Assembly (NCBI RefSeq): GCF_002234675.1
Contig: NC_019862.2
Location: forward strand, 29,412,389-29,476,388
Reading direction: 5' to 3'
DNA: 64,000 bases
Source: Oryzias latipes
Taxonomy: Eukaryota > Chordata > Actinopteri > Beloniformes > Adrianichthyidae
This document shows positions 11,886-24,000 of the stretch, in pieces; within the stretch, counting starts at the first letter, position 1, and every line of letters begins with the position of its first letter. A program made the position numbers and the translations under genes. The notes beneath the pieces were generated by a model. That model did not search any database. It was not told where the DNA came from and saw only the letters and a program-made list of their open reading frames with translations.

Positions 11886-14800
11886 ATGTGGGTGCAGATT
11901 TTGGTTGGTTTGAATATCATCTCGAAAGCACATGGGTTTTCAGGGGGCATTTTCCCTCAGTCATGTGGATCCCTTTTACCTGAACATGATGCATTTCGTC
12001 CTGAAACATCCAACCCTCCCTTTGCTGTCGCGTTTGAATTCAGCCGGCACCCCGGTGACCCGGTTACAGGTACGCTTGCCTTTGAACATGTATGCTTGCC
12101 TTTGGCTTGAGCCTGGAGTTGTTGTTCATTTCCTCTAAATCTTCGTGTCGTTTGTCAGTGGTACTGAGGAGTGAAGGATCCACTCGGTTTAGAGGGTTCA
12201 TGCTGGACGCACAGAACAGTAGTTCTATTTCTTCAAGCTCACCTGTTGGTCAATTTCTACTACTTGACTCTGACATAAGTCGACTTTTGGACTGTTATGG
12301 TTCGAAGGTAAGCAAGTCCTCCAGCTCCGTCCTCATGAGATCCAGCATGAAGGTGTCTGGTCAGAGGAATCCTTTTTGTTTCCCCGCTGCAGGGTACTGC
12401 GGTCAGTCAAAAGAACAATCAGGCAAAGTCTCAGGTGAAGGTTAACTGGACCGCAGAGGGTGAGGAGAAAGACGTCATCTTCAGGTAACCGTTTTTTGCA
12501 TCAGTTTAGTTCACAAGAAACCTAAAGGTTTCCTAGTTTACCCACAATCATGTTCAAAAAGAAAAGAGGAAATTGGTGAGACTCCGTGGCTTACGTTGTG
12601 TGTCACAGGGCCACGTTTCTTGAGAGATTTGACCGTTTTTGGGATCCCATCAGCGTCCATTTACCCAGATTTACCACGACCATGGAGCCAAGCAGCCCAG
12701 AGCCAAGCAGCCCAGAGCCAACCACTAAGACAGATGTGACTCAAACTTGGGAACCCACACCAAAAAACAGCAGTGAACACACCAAGGTGAACTCCAGCCT
12801 GTCAGATTTTGTTGACATTCATTTGCTTCTGTACTGATAAAATATCTCCACGATTTCCTGTCTTCGCCTCCCAGAAAGTTGCCATCTTACTGATGTGTTT
12901 GGACAGCATTGTGGAGGAAGTAAAAATGGTATTTAATAGACACATTAACCTACCCATATTACATCATGTTATGCAAGCGGTTTAATGTTCCTGTCAGAAA
13001 TGGTTGATTGCTCGCCCTCTGTGTGTTTTGGCAGGAAGTTTTCAATATTCAGACATTTTTGTTCGCCAGCAAACCCTTTAACTTTGGTTTGATTAAGGTA
13101 AGTGGAGAATTGAAGACCTTACTTTTGTTTACAATACACTTCAAAAAGAGGTCGCCTAAAAATAGGAAAATATCAAATCAAATCAAATTAAATTAAATTG
13201 ACTTAAATGTAAACAAATCCAATCCAACTAAACTAAATTAAATTAAATTAAAAAAAAAATCTATCAAATCAAGTTAAATTGATTTAAACAGTAACATAAA
13301 ACAAAACCTAAACAAAAAAAATAATATAAAAGCAACATTAGAAAACAGACCCCACAGCCACAAACACACACGGAAAAGAGTTTATTGATTTAAATGTCAA
13401 TAGTTGGGACCTCCCTTTCTGTGGTTAGCTGCTTTGCCAGCCAGGTGGCGCCTCGCCGGCGAGGACCCAGCGGGTCCCCATCTAGAGCTGCAGCGACTGA
13501 ACAGCAGCCAACCCAGAGGGACAGGATGCAACTGAGGAAGCTCTGGAAATCAAAATGAAATAAAAAGCAAAAAAACAAAGTAAATATATCAGTAAAAGTG
13601 ATAATAAAATGATCACAAAACATATGCTACAGAAGTCTCAATTAGGCAAATATCTGTCAATTTAGCCTTTTAGTCTGTTTCTGTTTGCTCAGCTGCCTGG
13701 ATATTTTGCTTTAGAAGCTTTACATAACGTGTAATCCAAGTCAGATCGCTTTAAAATGTGCTTTTCTATTGCAGATGTCACTTCTGATCACCAGCTCGCT
13801 GGTGTTTGCAGCAGATGTGGCGTCACTTGTTTTATTCCGAGTGTTTCCCTTTGAGGTGAGTGTCAGTTGACTCTCCATATCCTCGTCTGGGGTTTTGGAT
13901 CTGCTCAAAGGTCACGTGGAGGTCGTGGGTGGATGTGCTTGCAGGTCGCTCCTGTCGCTCTGGTGAGTGTGTTGGTCTGCTTCGCTTCAGTGGAGCTGCT
14001 GGCGGCTTTCATGCCCATCGGACCCAGTCATGAGCTGTGAGTTCATTTCCACTTCTTTCTAATTCCTCTTTGCCGATCTGAGGGTTTGGTTTGTTTTTTT
14101 ACAGGAAGCCGATCTGGGAACTCGTTTTACGGGGCTGTTTTGCTCTCCACCACATCCTCACAAGTAAGAAGCTGGATTTTTGCAAAGAAGAGGCCAAAAA
14201 AGTCCTTCTCAAAACAAATTCAAAATTTAGAAAACATGATGTTTTACCTTGTTATAGGTATTAAAAATCCTGCCAATCAAACTAGTAGAACTCGTCTTGG
14301 TGAGATTTCTCAAAATAAGTTTTAATTTCCTGCCAACACAAGAGCAAATTATAGCTTAAAATGAGCTAGAACAGTTATTTTTAGGTAAATTGTTCTGATC
14401 TTTGGAAACAATGTGTCTCAAAATGAGCAATTTTTGCTCAAAAAACAGACCCCTTGACGCCGGAATTTAGTCATTTAATAAAAAGTAGATTCCAAAATAA
14501 TGTTTTTGTAGCCCAAGTGGTTTGATATGTGTATTTACACATACAGTTTATATATTTTCTCTCCAGATATATAATATTTTAAGTGCAACAACAGTCCAAC
14601 GATCCTTTTTTCTACAACAAAATGATACTTAAGTGAGACTAAAACTAAAACACTTTAAGATAGTTTTGTCAAAAAAGTATTAGGAATTGAATTGAATTTT
14701 GTGTATTTATTTTCTGTTAAATTATACATTTTGCAGAATTTTTTTCAAAAGCCAGAATTTTGTGTTTATCAATCTGGAAAATTAAAAAAAAATGTTTTTA

Positions 14801-16261
14801 TCATCTTGGGAACCTGGCAAAATTAAACAGTATCTTGATGTGACCTGGCAATTCCTGCTTTTATTTCTTCTCATTTAGATTATTTTAACTGTCCTTTTAC
14901 ATTTTTGTAAAAAACGTTCCCTAAGTCGTCTTGAGCTCGTCCAAAGCTCTGCGACGTAAACGGACACACATCACTCCGCTGTCGTCTCCTTCACTTTGGT
15001 TGCTTATTGCATTTCAAATAAATTTTCAAATTGTATTTTTGCTTTTTAGAGCCTTGCATGGTCAAACGCTGACGCAGATCTATGACCTTTTAACCCCGTA
15101 CTCTTCCAGTCCTTGAGGTCTTTCAACCAACATCCCAAAAACCAGCTTTGGGACTAGAGGAGCTCATAATTCCCCTCCACTGTCGCTGCATCAGATCCAC
15201 TCTGTTCAGTATTTTAAAGTCCAGCTCAAGACGCTTTTATTCAGAGGAGCTTTTAATTGATTTTATTCTTTGTTTTACTATGTTTTACTATTAATACCCC
15301 TTGTTAATATTGGATTTTTCAACCTCTCTGTGTTTGGTTTGATTTTATGCCGCCTTTTGTAAAGCAATTTCTGATTTATTTTGTAAAACATGCTATAAAA
15401 ACGAAGATATTCTATTATTTCATGTAAAAAAAATCATCAAATGAATAAGTATTAGTGGTGAAACTAAACATGTTTGAGTTTATTATTAGAAAATCTGCTT
15501 TTTTTCTGGCTGATAATTTAATATCTGCATTTAAAAATGTCTGTTTTAAAAACCTTTACATAGTTTGAATTAAACGTTTTTTTAAGATGGCTTTGTAAGT
15601 CAACCTTTTAAAGGTATTTTTTGTTGGAAATCTTGTGTTTTCAACAGCAGGTCATTCTGAAAAATGTGACAGAGAAGAATCTTGATCTTTCTTTCCGTAC
15701 AGCTGCTGTCATTTTCCTTGGAGTCGTCCGCTCCACGGATGTCGACAGGAGTCAGAACGGAGGCCGGTCCTGGACCCTGATAGTCATGGTTGCGTTCTCA
15801 GTTTGGATTTTACTGACTCAGATTTGGAATTTGGTGCTCTGCTTCCTCAAACAAACTATTCTGGACAGAAAGCAAACAGGTCGCCGTCTTACAGCAGGAA
15901 ATTCAGCCTGAATACTAGACAGAATTTCTGCCTTTAGGGTGGATAATGTGGTTTAATGTTTGTCTTTTGCAGATCAGTCAAAACCTACCAGGCGGATCAG
16001 AACGGTGAGATGTTTTCTGGAATATTATCAGTTTTTTTAAATACATTGAATTAAAAGCAATAGAATTTCTTGTTGTTTTCTGCTTTGTTTGTGTTGTGGA
16101 CACTGTCCGGTTCAGGCACAGTGATGTTTTTTTCTCTCTTGTGTCTACAGAGGAGTCTCAGTGCAACAACAGTGGCCTTGATCATCACGTCTGTAACCCT
16201 CGCCGTGGGAACTGCCGCATTCGCCATCGCCGTGATCTTTGGCATTATGGAGGAACCTTAA
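11886..16261 (+). CDS. Reeler-domain protein with 4-5 transmembrane segments
   Basis: Twelve exons with AG/GT borders: 11886-12069, 12159-12307, 12393-12484, 12609-12786, 12875-12928, 13035-13097, 13775-13855, 13945-14036, 14105-14163, 15703-15879, 15973-16004 and 16151-16261. They total 1272 nt, or 423 residues. After a short hydrophobic leader (MWVQILVGLNIISKAHG) comes a Reeler (reelin N-terminal) domain: GIFPQSCGSLLPEHDAF, HPGDPVTVVLRSEGSTRFRG, FMLDAQNSS, and QVKVNWTAEGEEKDVIFRAT. A Ser/Pro/Thr stalk follows (residues about 175-200, with two EPSSP units). Then come hydrophobic segments in exons 7, 8, 9/10, 10 and 12. I see no DOMON domain and no clear cytochrome b561 histidines, so a ferric-chelate reductase (FRRS1) call is not supported. 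The nearest known types are Reeler-domain membrane proteins of unknown function. An in-frame ATG at 11871 would be part of the start only if the upstream AG is not an acceptor. Confidence 0.75.
13098..13774. other. Reeler-gene intron 6: A/T repeat tract plus GC-rich island
   Basis: Around 13165-13260 are imperfect tandem AAATT/AAATC units. At 13385-13560 a GC-rich patch (CTCGCCGGCGAGGACCCAGC) contrasts with its AT-rich surroundings. Read on minus, it ends in an AATAAA-like signal near 13386. It may be the 3' end of a dispersed element or an antisense transcript; I do not recognise it. Confidence 0.35.
14925..15420 (+). mobile_element. Relic 3' end of an L2-like LINE
   Basis: The translated text resembles the C-terminal tail of fish L2-type reverse transcriptases, with RALHGQTLTQIYDLLTPYSS near 15040-15110. 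The 3' part then carries AGGAGCTCATAATTCCCCTC, CACTGTCGCTGCATCAGATC and CTCAAGACGCTTTTATTCAG. Stops and indels break the frame, so it is dead. It lies in intron 9 of the Reeler gene, sense orientation. Confidence 0.65.
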
Positions 16262-16782
16262 TCTGTTTGAAAAAACAAACAAACTTTTGTGACACCGACT
16301 TCAGATCATCTCAGTGACATCACAGAAAAAGAACAAGGAACTGAATCCTGCTTACGGTCAAAACTGGGTCATTGCTCATCAGCTGACTGTGTTTTAAGGA
16401 AACTCAATGAAGCCGCTAACTAACTGACTTCTTATCAGTGTGTCCATAATGTAAATCATTTACTGGAGTTCGACTCACCTACTGAACATGCAGTCTGGCT
16501 CCAGGGCTCACCCTTACAAACAGATCAATCAAAAGCTGAATTTTTGATTTGCAACTTCAAAGAAAATGTGGCCTAAAGCCTGACTGCACATGAGAACTGG
16601 ACTGAGCGCCCCCCCCCCTGGCTTTCCAAACAGTAAGTACCCGCTTCAATTGAGAAGTAAAGTCATTTTATTGGTCAGGATAATCATTCTTGCTCTGATT
16701 CTATTTAAAAGTCCTTGATAATCCTCATTTTTTTATATTTATTCTGTAGTTATAGTTATAAACTGACCAATTCGATGCCTCA

Positions 16783-16788
16783 ATAAAA
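16783..16788 (+). terminator. Polyadenylation signal of the Reeler gene
   Basis: AATAAA lies about 0.5 kb after the stop codon at 16261, the first good signal downstream. Confidence 0.5.
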
Positions 16789-16809
16789 GTTATTTTATTT
16801 GCACAGATT

Positions 16810-18071
16810 TCAAGCGGTAGGGGCGTGGCCTTTCAACAGGCTCACTTCTGTTTGGTTTCTATAGAAAGGGTGACTCAGAAATATTCGAACCCCTGCTCAC
16901 TGATGACGTCTACCAATGGTGACGTCACACTCAGTCCAGGTCTCTGATACAGTCGACGTTCCAACACTTTTCACCCTAAAAAATAAGAAAAGACATGGAT
17001 TGGTCAATTGTTTATGCATTTAAGGCAGCGTTAAGATCCTATGGTGCTCATGAATGCAGGGTAGAAGCAGATCAGAGTATTTGGAAACTTCAAGTGTGCA
17101 CTTGTGTTTATTCTGAGGTTAAATTTATTGATATATTATGATCAATCATTAAACAAATGTTCTGTTTGAGTCCTCGACTTCCTGAACTTCAACTTCCTCG
17201 TTTCTTAAAGTGAAATCGGAAAAGTGCTGCAAAACACAAAATCCACAACATCTCAATTTATACTCGATCTTCTGAAAAACACAAAAAAACTCAGAGTATA
17301 AACTATCTTTATGTAAAATATAAGGTTTATTTTTTCAAAACTTCAAAAAATTAGTGAGAAATAAACTTTTTCCTCATAAAGAAATATTGTCTGATTTATT
17401 AAATTGATTACGAACAATTTACAGGTTTTGGTTTCAAACCAGTTTAGCTTTAAGGCACATTTCATGACATTCAGTCCACATTTACTTCCAGATTGAATCC
17501 ACTTCATTATAACCTGCAGGTTTTCCATTCTCTTCAGTGTTTTCATTCAAGTGCTTCAAAGATCCAAGGCTTTCATTTGTCAATATATACAGAAAACTTT
17601 TAAAATGCATCCCAACCTGAGAACCACTTTACAAATATACATCTTCAGGAAGAGGAACCTTAAGAAAAAGATGAGATGGAGCCTCGTATCAAAAATATGC
17701 TCAAATTAAATGAAGATGCTTGAGGTGTGAGAGCCAACAGTCAGCGCACAGCAACAAGCTGCAAAACAACAAGGTCCAGTGGTCTGGAACAGGTTTGTCT
17801 ATATGTGTTAAAGCAGTCAAAACAGTTCAGCTCAGTCCCCGTCACACGATCAAAGAATAAAACACAACCTTAGAGGGAATCATGTAAACATTTAACCACA
17901 TCTCCAAGGAAAATCAATTCTATTTTTCCCTTTTTATGAAGGTAACTTTACATAGGCTATAACCCCTTTGCAGTAGCCTGAACCATATAGAAGCTTCTTA
18001 ACTTTTAGAGCTCCTTGGAACATTTGAGGTGGAGTCTTTGAGGCGATTCCTTTCAGTACCGCTGCTTCGTT
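16810..18071. other. Convergent 3' region between Reeler gene and LAP1-like gene
   Basis: About 1.2 kb holding the 3'UTR of the minus-strand LAP1-like gene. Reverse poly-A signals (TTTATT on plus) occur near 17324 and 17395. No other gene is visible. Confidence 0.45.
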
Positions 18072-21000
18072 TCAGGGGCATCCCTGCTGTCCTGCCGCCG
18101 GCTCAGACACCACCGGCAGGACCAGGTGGGAGATGCGACTCCACAGCCCACTGAACTTGTCAATATCCATTTTGTCGAAGGCAGTTTGGCCCCCAGAGCC
18201 CACCAGTTTCTCCTGAACAAAGTTTTGCACCGCCTCCTCCACCTCCTTCAGACTCAGCTCAGGCCCGATATCGTCTTGAGGCAGGAGGACGGTGAACAGC
18301 AGGAACGCCCGCTTGTAGGCAGCGTTCTCGTGGTCGCAGTAGCGATAGAATATGATGGTAGACCCGGGGGGCAGCTGCTCAAAGCGGTGAATGACTGCGG
18401 TGGGTTGATCCCCCTCAAAAGCTGCTTGCAGCTGCTTGTCGATGTCCAGCTTCACTGCATCGCTGTTCTGGGCCGCTTTACTCGCTCCATCAATGAGGAG
18501 AAAAGAGGCGTCGAGAGTGGAGGAGAAAGAGGCGGCAAAGCCCCGAGCCAGGCAGAGCAGCGTCCTCTCAGCCCCGACGCCCGCGGTCAAGATCATGCTG
18601 ACGGGCTCGGAAGGCCGGCCTGTTTTCAGGTGCTTCTCCAAATGGATCTTACTCATCCTCCACAGCTCCGGCCGCTGGCTGGGAAACCGGGTCTGGAGGA
18701 GCGACAGCTGATCGGCAAACGTCCCCAACTTCTCAGCCGTGGGTCCAGGTTCTCCTCCGCTCGCTGTGGGTCGGAGAGCAGGAAGGATGTTGAACGCCAG
18801 CAGGGCGGCAGAGCTGAGCAGCACGAGGAAAGTCAGACGCCACAAATACCACGCAAATCCTGCAAGGAACCAGAGGAATTCATAAAAGACAAACAAAGAT
18901 GAGGAATGTCGAAAAAGAGGGTTTCAAGAAAGCCGTTTACCTGGACGGGAATCTCCAAAGCTTCCCTGAAGGACAGTGGGTTTCTTCTTTTCTAAAAGCC
19001 AAGTGGTCACATGATAGCAAAGCGTCTAAAACACACAAATACTTTGTGTTGAATCAGCAATACCTTTGTTTAGAGGAGGAGCATTTCCTCCTCGTGTTGG
19101 AATGCTTCTGGCCTGTGGCCTCTTCGTGTGAGCCTCCTCCGGCTGCCGGACCCAGCGGCTGACTCTGGGATCATCTACAGTTGAGGTTTCATTTTTAACA
19201 TTTAAAAATAATCTGTGGCAATTTCTCTAAAAAACACCAAAAAGAGTCTGGAACGCAATACCCGAGCTCTTTGCTTTGGCCTCCATCTTTCTCTTGTACT
19301 CCTCCATGCTGGAGACCTTCACGGCCCATCGGACGTCTGATGCCGGGACCTGTGCGGGGGATTTAGTGGGGGGGGCAGGTGCTGCTGCAGCCGGTTTAAA
19401 GGAGGAAAAAGAAAATACAGAGTTAATACTGTCCTCCAGAAAGAAGCAGTTTAGATGCTGACTGAGGTTTGATTTAAAGCAAATACTTTTGTTTTTTGTT
19501 TTGCTGAATGTCTCCTCCTTCAAGTTCAAAGGGATGGAATTTTCTTCTGGGATGTGACCCGGTCTGCAGCGCCGACCAAGCTCTACATGCGGATATAAAA
19601 TCCTACCACCACTGGTACCTGTAAAAAACGGAAACATTTTTAAATACATCACCTTGTAACAGAAGTTCCATCCCTCCATCTTCTTAACCCGCTGGGGGGT
19701 CACGGGGTTATCGGAGCCCGTCCCGGCTGCTGTTGGGCGAAGGTGGGGTTCAACCTGGGCAGGTTACCAGTCTGTCGCAGGACAATCACCCATACACATG
19801 CATGTCCAAAGTCTGGGACGCGGGCCAAATGTGGCCTACGGTATCGGTTTTAGGCACGGGCAATAAGGGCAATTGCCCAGGGCGGAAAATGAAGGGGGCG
19901 CTTGTAATAAAAATAAAAACTGTGACTGCGCCGCCATGTAGAGAATTGGTGCCCCTGGCTGCAGCTGCACGCGCTCCTGCTGGAAATGTGTAACGAGGGG
20001 GGGGGGGGGGGGGGTGTCAGTTCAGCTGTGGGTCGCTTCCAAATTAGGTGGTCAGAATCTACTTTATAAAACTTTTTTTAAAAGTCAGTCATACGGTGAC
20101 GTTCTATAACCTAAATTTTGATAAAGGTATAAAAAAGCTTTTTGGGGTTATTTTTGCATGAAATGCCCAAATAAAAAATGTGAACACAAAACAATGCTGT
20201 CACTAAGGTGACAGTTGGTTTAGTCGACGAACTTGATGCCTTCATGAGGACATTTATGCTAAATGCCAAAAACATCTGAAATATGGACAAAAAAGGTCAA
20301 AGCCATCTGGTGCCTAATTTAGACGGAAAAGAAAAGAAGAAGAGGAGAAAAGAGATACAGAAGGGTATGTCCTCACAGCTAGATGCACGTTTTCTGATGC
20401 TACCTGGCCCTGCAACAACAACGTTGCTGAGGAAAACTGTTTTTGGGTCGATGACCAAAACTGAAGTGGACCTAAATGTTGCAAATGACGTCATTTTTAA
20501 GATTTTATTCTTAAACGTTTGCTCTGCCATAACTTGTAACATTGGTTATGATTCGTGTGTCTGCTCTGCTGTAACACAAAGGTTTTGTTCTGTTTTGTTG
20601 TTATGTAATTGGTTCATAAATGTTAAATGAGCTATGATGGTAGCATGCTGCTGCTGCTGCCATAACATGCTAATGGAGCAAATAACTTCAGGTTGGCCAT
20701 TACTTTAATAATCATTTGTGGCAGCCTAAACGTTTTCACAATGTTTTTTTACCAGTTAACTGGGGATTTAGGGGTTAATTTTGAGCCTACATGTTTGAAG
20801 TTCATTTGTTATTTATTTACAAATGTTGGGTTATATTATCAGTCAATAGAATTTTAATAAATCTGTAGGTAGTTTTAAAGATGAATATTTACCATTTACT
20901 ACAACTCTATAGTGACAAAACATAATTTAACAGGTCATAACTAAAAAAATGTACCAATCAAAGGATTGAGGACAGCAAACATGAGCTAATTCTTTTTCTC

Positions 21001-24000
21001 TGAAGTAGAGATTGATACAGAGCCTGACAATTTAAATTTCCAATTCATAAATGTTTTTTATAAGGCCTATATTGCAGATGAGGAGCTGACGGAGCGATGC
21101 GAGGCACTAGGCAACATACTGCATTTTGAAGGGAACTGTGATTTGGACAGTAGAGAGCCTGGGCAGTAATTCGGGGTAGAACCTCCACTGGTGGCCTACG
21201 TTCAAATTTCTGCCGGCTCCTGTCATAAAATCAATGATAAGCGACCCCATGTACTTTTTATAAAAACTGTGTAAGATTTCTTGATTGTGATTGGCTAAAT
21301 CTCGTTTTAAGCCGTCGTAAACCCGTGGCAACATCGTCATGTGACCCTTCTGTGACCCTCTCTAGCTCATTTCTAAAATGCCAATCTGTAAATTTAAAAA
21401 AAAGTTAATAATGAGGGAAACTGTTTCCAGGACAAGTGGAAATGGAGCTTTTTTTTTTAGTAAATATGATGTGTCTGCATGATATGCCAGTTTTCAAAGA
21501 GTTCAGTCTCAAGAGAGACTGCCAGACAAGACATGCTAACTACGACAAGCTAACTGAGAATGAACGCTGTGAGAAAATGACAGTAATTTTGATAAAAATG
21601 CATTTAGATTAAATTATTTTTTACTATTTAAAAAAATGAAAATTAAAAGTTCATTTCATGTTATAACAATAGATCAAAGAATGCAGGTCAAATGATTTTC
21701 ACCTCACCAAATCTGGCCCCCCCTGCAAAAAGTTTGGACACAGTTTGGACTTAGAGAAACCACTTAACCTATGAAGCCTGTTTTAGGACTGCAGGGGGAA
21801 ACCAGAGCGCGGCGAGAAAACCAACTAACGCATGAGGAGAACCTGCAAACTCCAAAATAACCAGGGCCTTATTGAAGCGCTAACCACTGTGTCATTGTCA
21901 TTAATAGACGTTATTGTGCAAATTGAAAAACAGATTCCTTTGCTGTACATTTGACAGCTGCAAAAAGAAAACAGAAAATAAATTAGAAGCTGGTTTCAGA
22001 TTCATTTTTCTTCCAATTTTTAAGATCTTTTATCACATTTTGCATTTTTAGATCATCTCAACCTCAAATATGGAAGATCGAGCAGAAGATTTGATCAAAT
22101 TTAATTTAGATGTTTAAGTGACATAACGTAATATTGTTTTGAGGTTAAAAATAAACAACATTTAACATCGAACTGTCGTCTGAGAATTTTCTGTAGAAGA
22201 AGAAATGTTTACCTTTGATTGTTTTAGGAACGTTTAGGTTTTGGACATGTTTGGACTCCTCAACACTTTTTGTTTCCTGGTCCTCCATTTTCTCCATTTC
22301 TTCATCTGACTCCTGCTTATCCATCTCAATATCTTTGACTTCATCTCCATCTGCTCCCACAGCATCCTGCCGGCGCTGCTTGCTGGGGGACTCTGTAAAA
22401 AAAACAACAACATCTCAGTACAGAGTCCAAAGCAAAAGCAAAGTCAAGGACATTTTACTAATCAGGACAGAAAACTGCACCATCATCTTCCAAACCGTTT
22501 TCCAAATCTCCATCACCATTGACCACTTTGGTGGAGGAACATTGGTCAAACTTTCTTTTGGTTCGCTTCAGAGGACCTCTAGGAGTTGCTTCATAACTCA
22601 CATCTAGAGAGAGAGAAAAAGTCAAAAAAGAAGGAAAATAGTTTTGTTAAAACTTTAAATCTCAATAGTGAGAGCCCACCTCCTCCAGCAAAAATGATGC
22701 TCTAACAGACCTCAAACATTAAGGTGTTTGGAAAATGGCTTGTATGTTTTCAGCTGATTCTAAAGAGGCTCAGCCACATAAAGCCTATTTCGTAATTTTA
22801 ATCTGCTCCTTATATCTTCTTTTTAAAAGAGAAGCTTGTCAGATAATACTGACAATTGCTCTTTATAATCACATTTATGCTGGTAGTAACCGTTTTTATT
22901 TACTTATTTTATCAGCTTAATCTTTGTGAAGCCTTTAAAATTGACTTTGTCTCACATTTCATCACTTTTTAAACATCTGAGCATTCAGTGAGAATTTTAT
23001 TTTTGGACACTGAGAGTGAGAAGATGCCTGAGGAATGGAGGAGAAGCGTTCTGGTCCCGATCTTTAAGAACAAGGGTGACATGCAGAACTGCAGCAACTA
23101 TAGAGGAATAAAGTTGATGAGCCACACAATGAAGCTGTGGGAAAGAGTAGTGGAAGCCAGGCTTAGGAAGAAGGTGGAGATCTGTGAGCAGCAGTATGGT
23201 TTCATGCCCCGTAAGAGCACCACTGATGCCATTTTTGCTTTGAGAATGTTGATGGAAAAGTACAGAGAAGGTCAGAAGGAGCTGCATTGTGTGTTCGTAG
23301 ATTTAGAGAAGGCGTATGACAGGGTGCCGAGGGAGGAGCTGTGGTACTGTATGAGGTCGTCTGGAGTGGCAGAGAAGTATGTCAGAGTAGTTCAGGACAT
23401 GTATGAGAGAAGTATGACGGTGGTGAGATGTGCTGTAGGTCAGACAGAGGAGTTCAAGGTGGAGATGGGACTACACCAAGGATCAGCTTTGAGTCCTTTT
23501 TTGTTTGCTATGCTGATGGACAGGCTGACAGACGAGGTAAGACAGGAATCTCCCTGGACAATGATGTTTGCGGATGACATTGTAATTTGCAGTGAGAGTA
23601 GAGAGCAGGTGGAGGAACAGCTAGAGAGGTGGAGGTTTGCTCTGGAAAGAAGAGGTATGAAGGTCAGTCGTAGTAAGACAGAATACATGTGTCTGAACGA
23701 GAGGGATCAAGGTAGAAGCGTTAGGTTACAGGGGACTGAGGTGAAGAAGGTGCAGGAGTTTAAGTACTTGGGGTCAACAGTTCAGTGTGATGGGGAGTGT
23801 GGAAAAGAGGTGAAGAGGCGAGTGCAGGCAGGTTGGAGCGGTTGGAGGAAAGTGTCAGGAGTGTTGTGTGACAGAAGAGTGCCAGCAAGACTCAAAGGAA
23901 AGGTGTACAAGACAGTGGTGAGACCAGCTCTGCTCTATGGGTTAGAGACGGTAGCAGTGAGACAGAGACAAGAGGCTGAGATGGAGGTAGCGGAGATGAA

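Noticed and set aside
11886-16261. Naming the Reeler gene FRRS1 (ferric-chelate reductase)
   Set aside because: No DOMON domain or b561 heme-ligand pattern was visible.
18126-18902. 258-codon ORF on plus opposite the LAP1-like last exon
   Set aside because: It mirrors a GC-rich conserved coding exon on minus; the plus reading has no family features.
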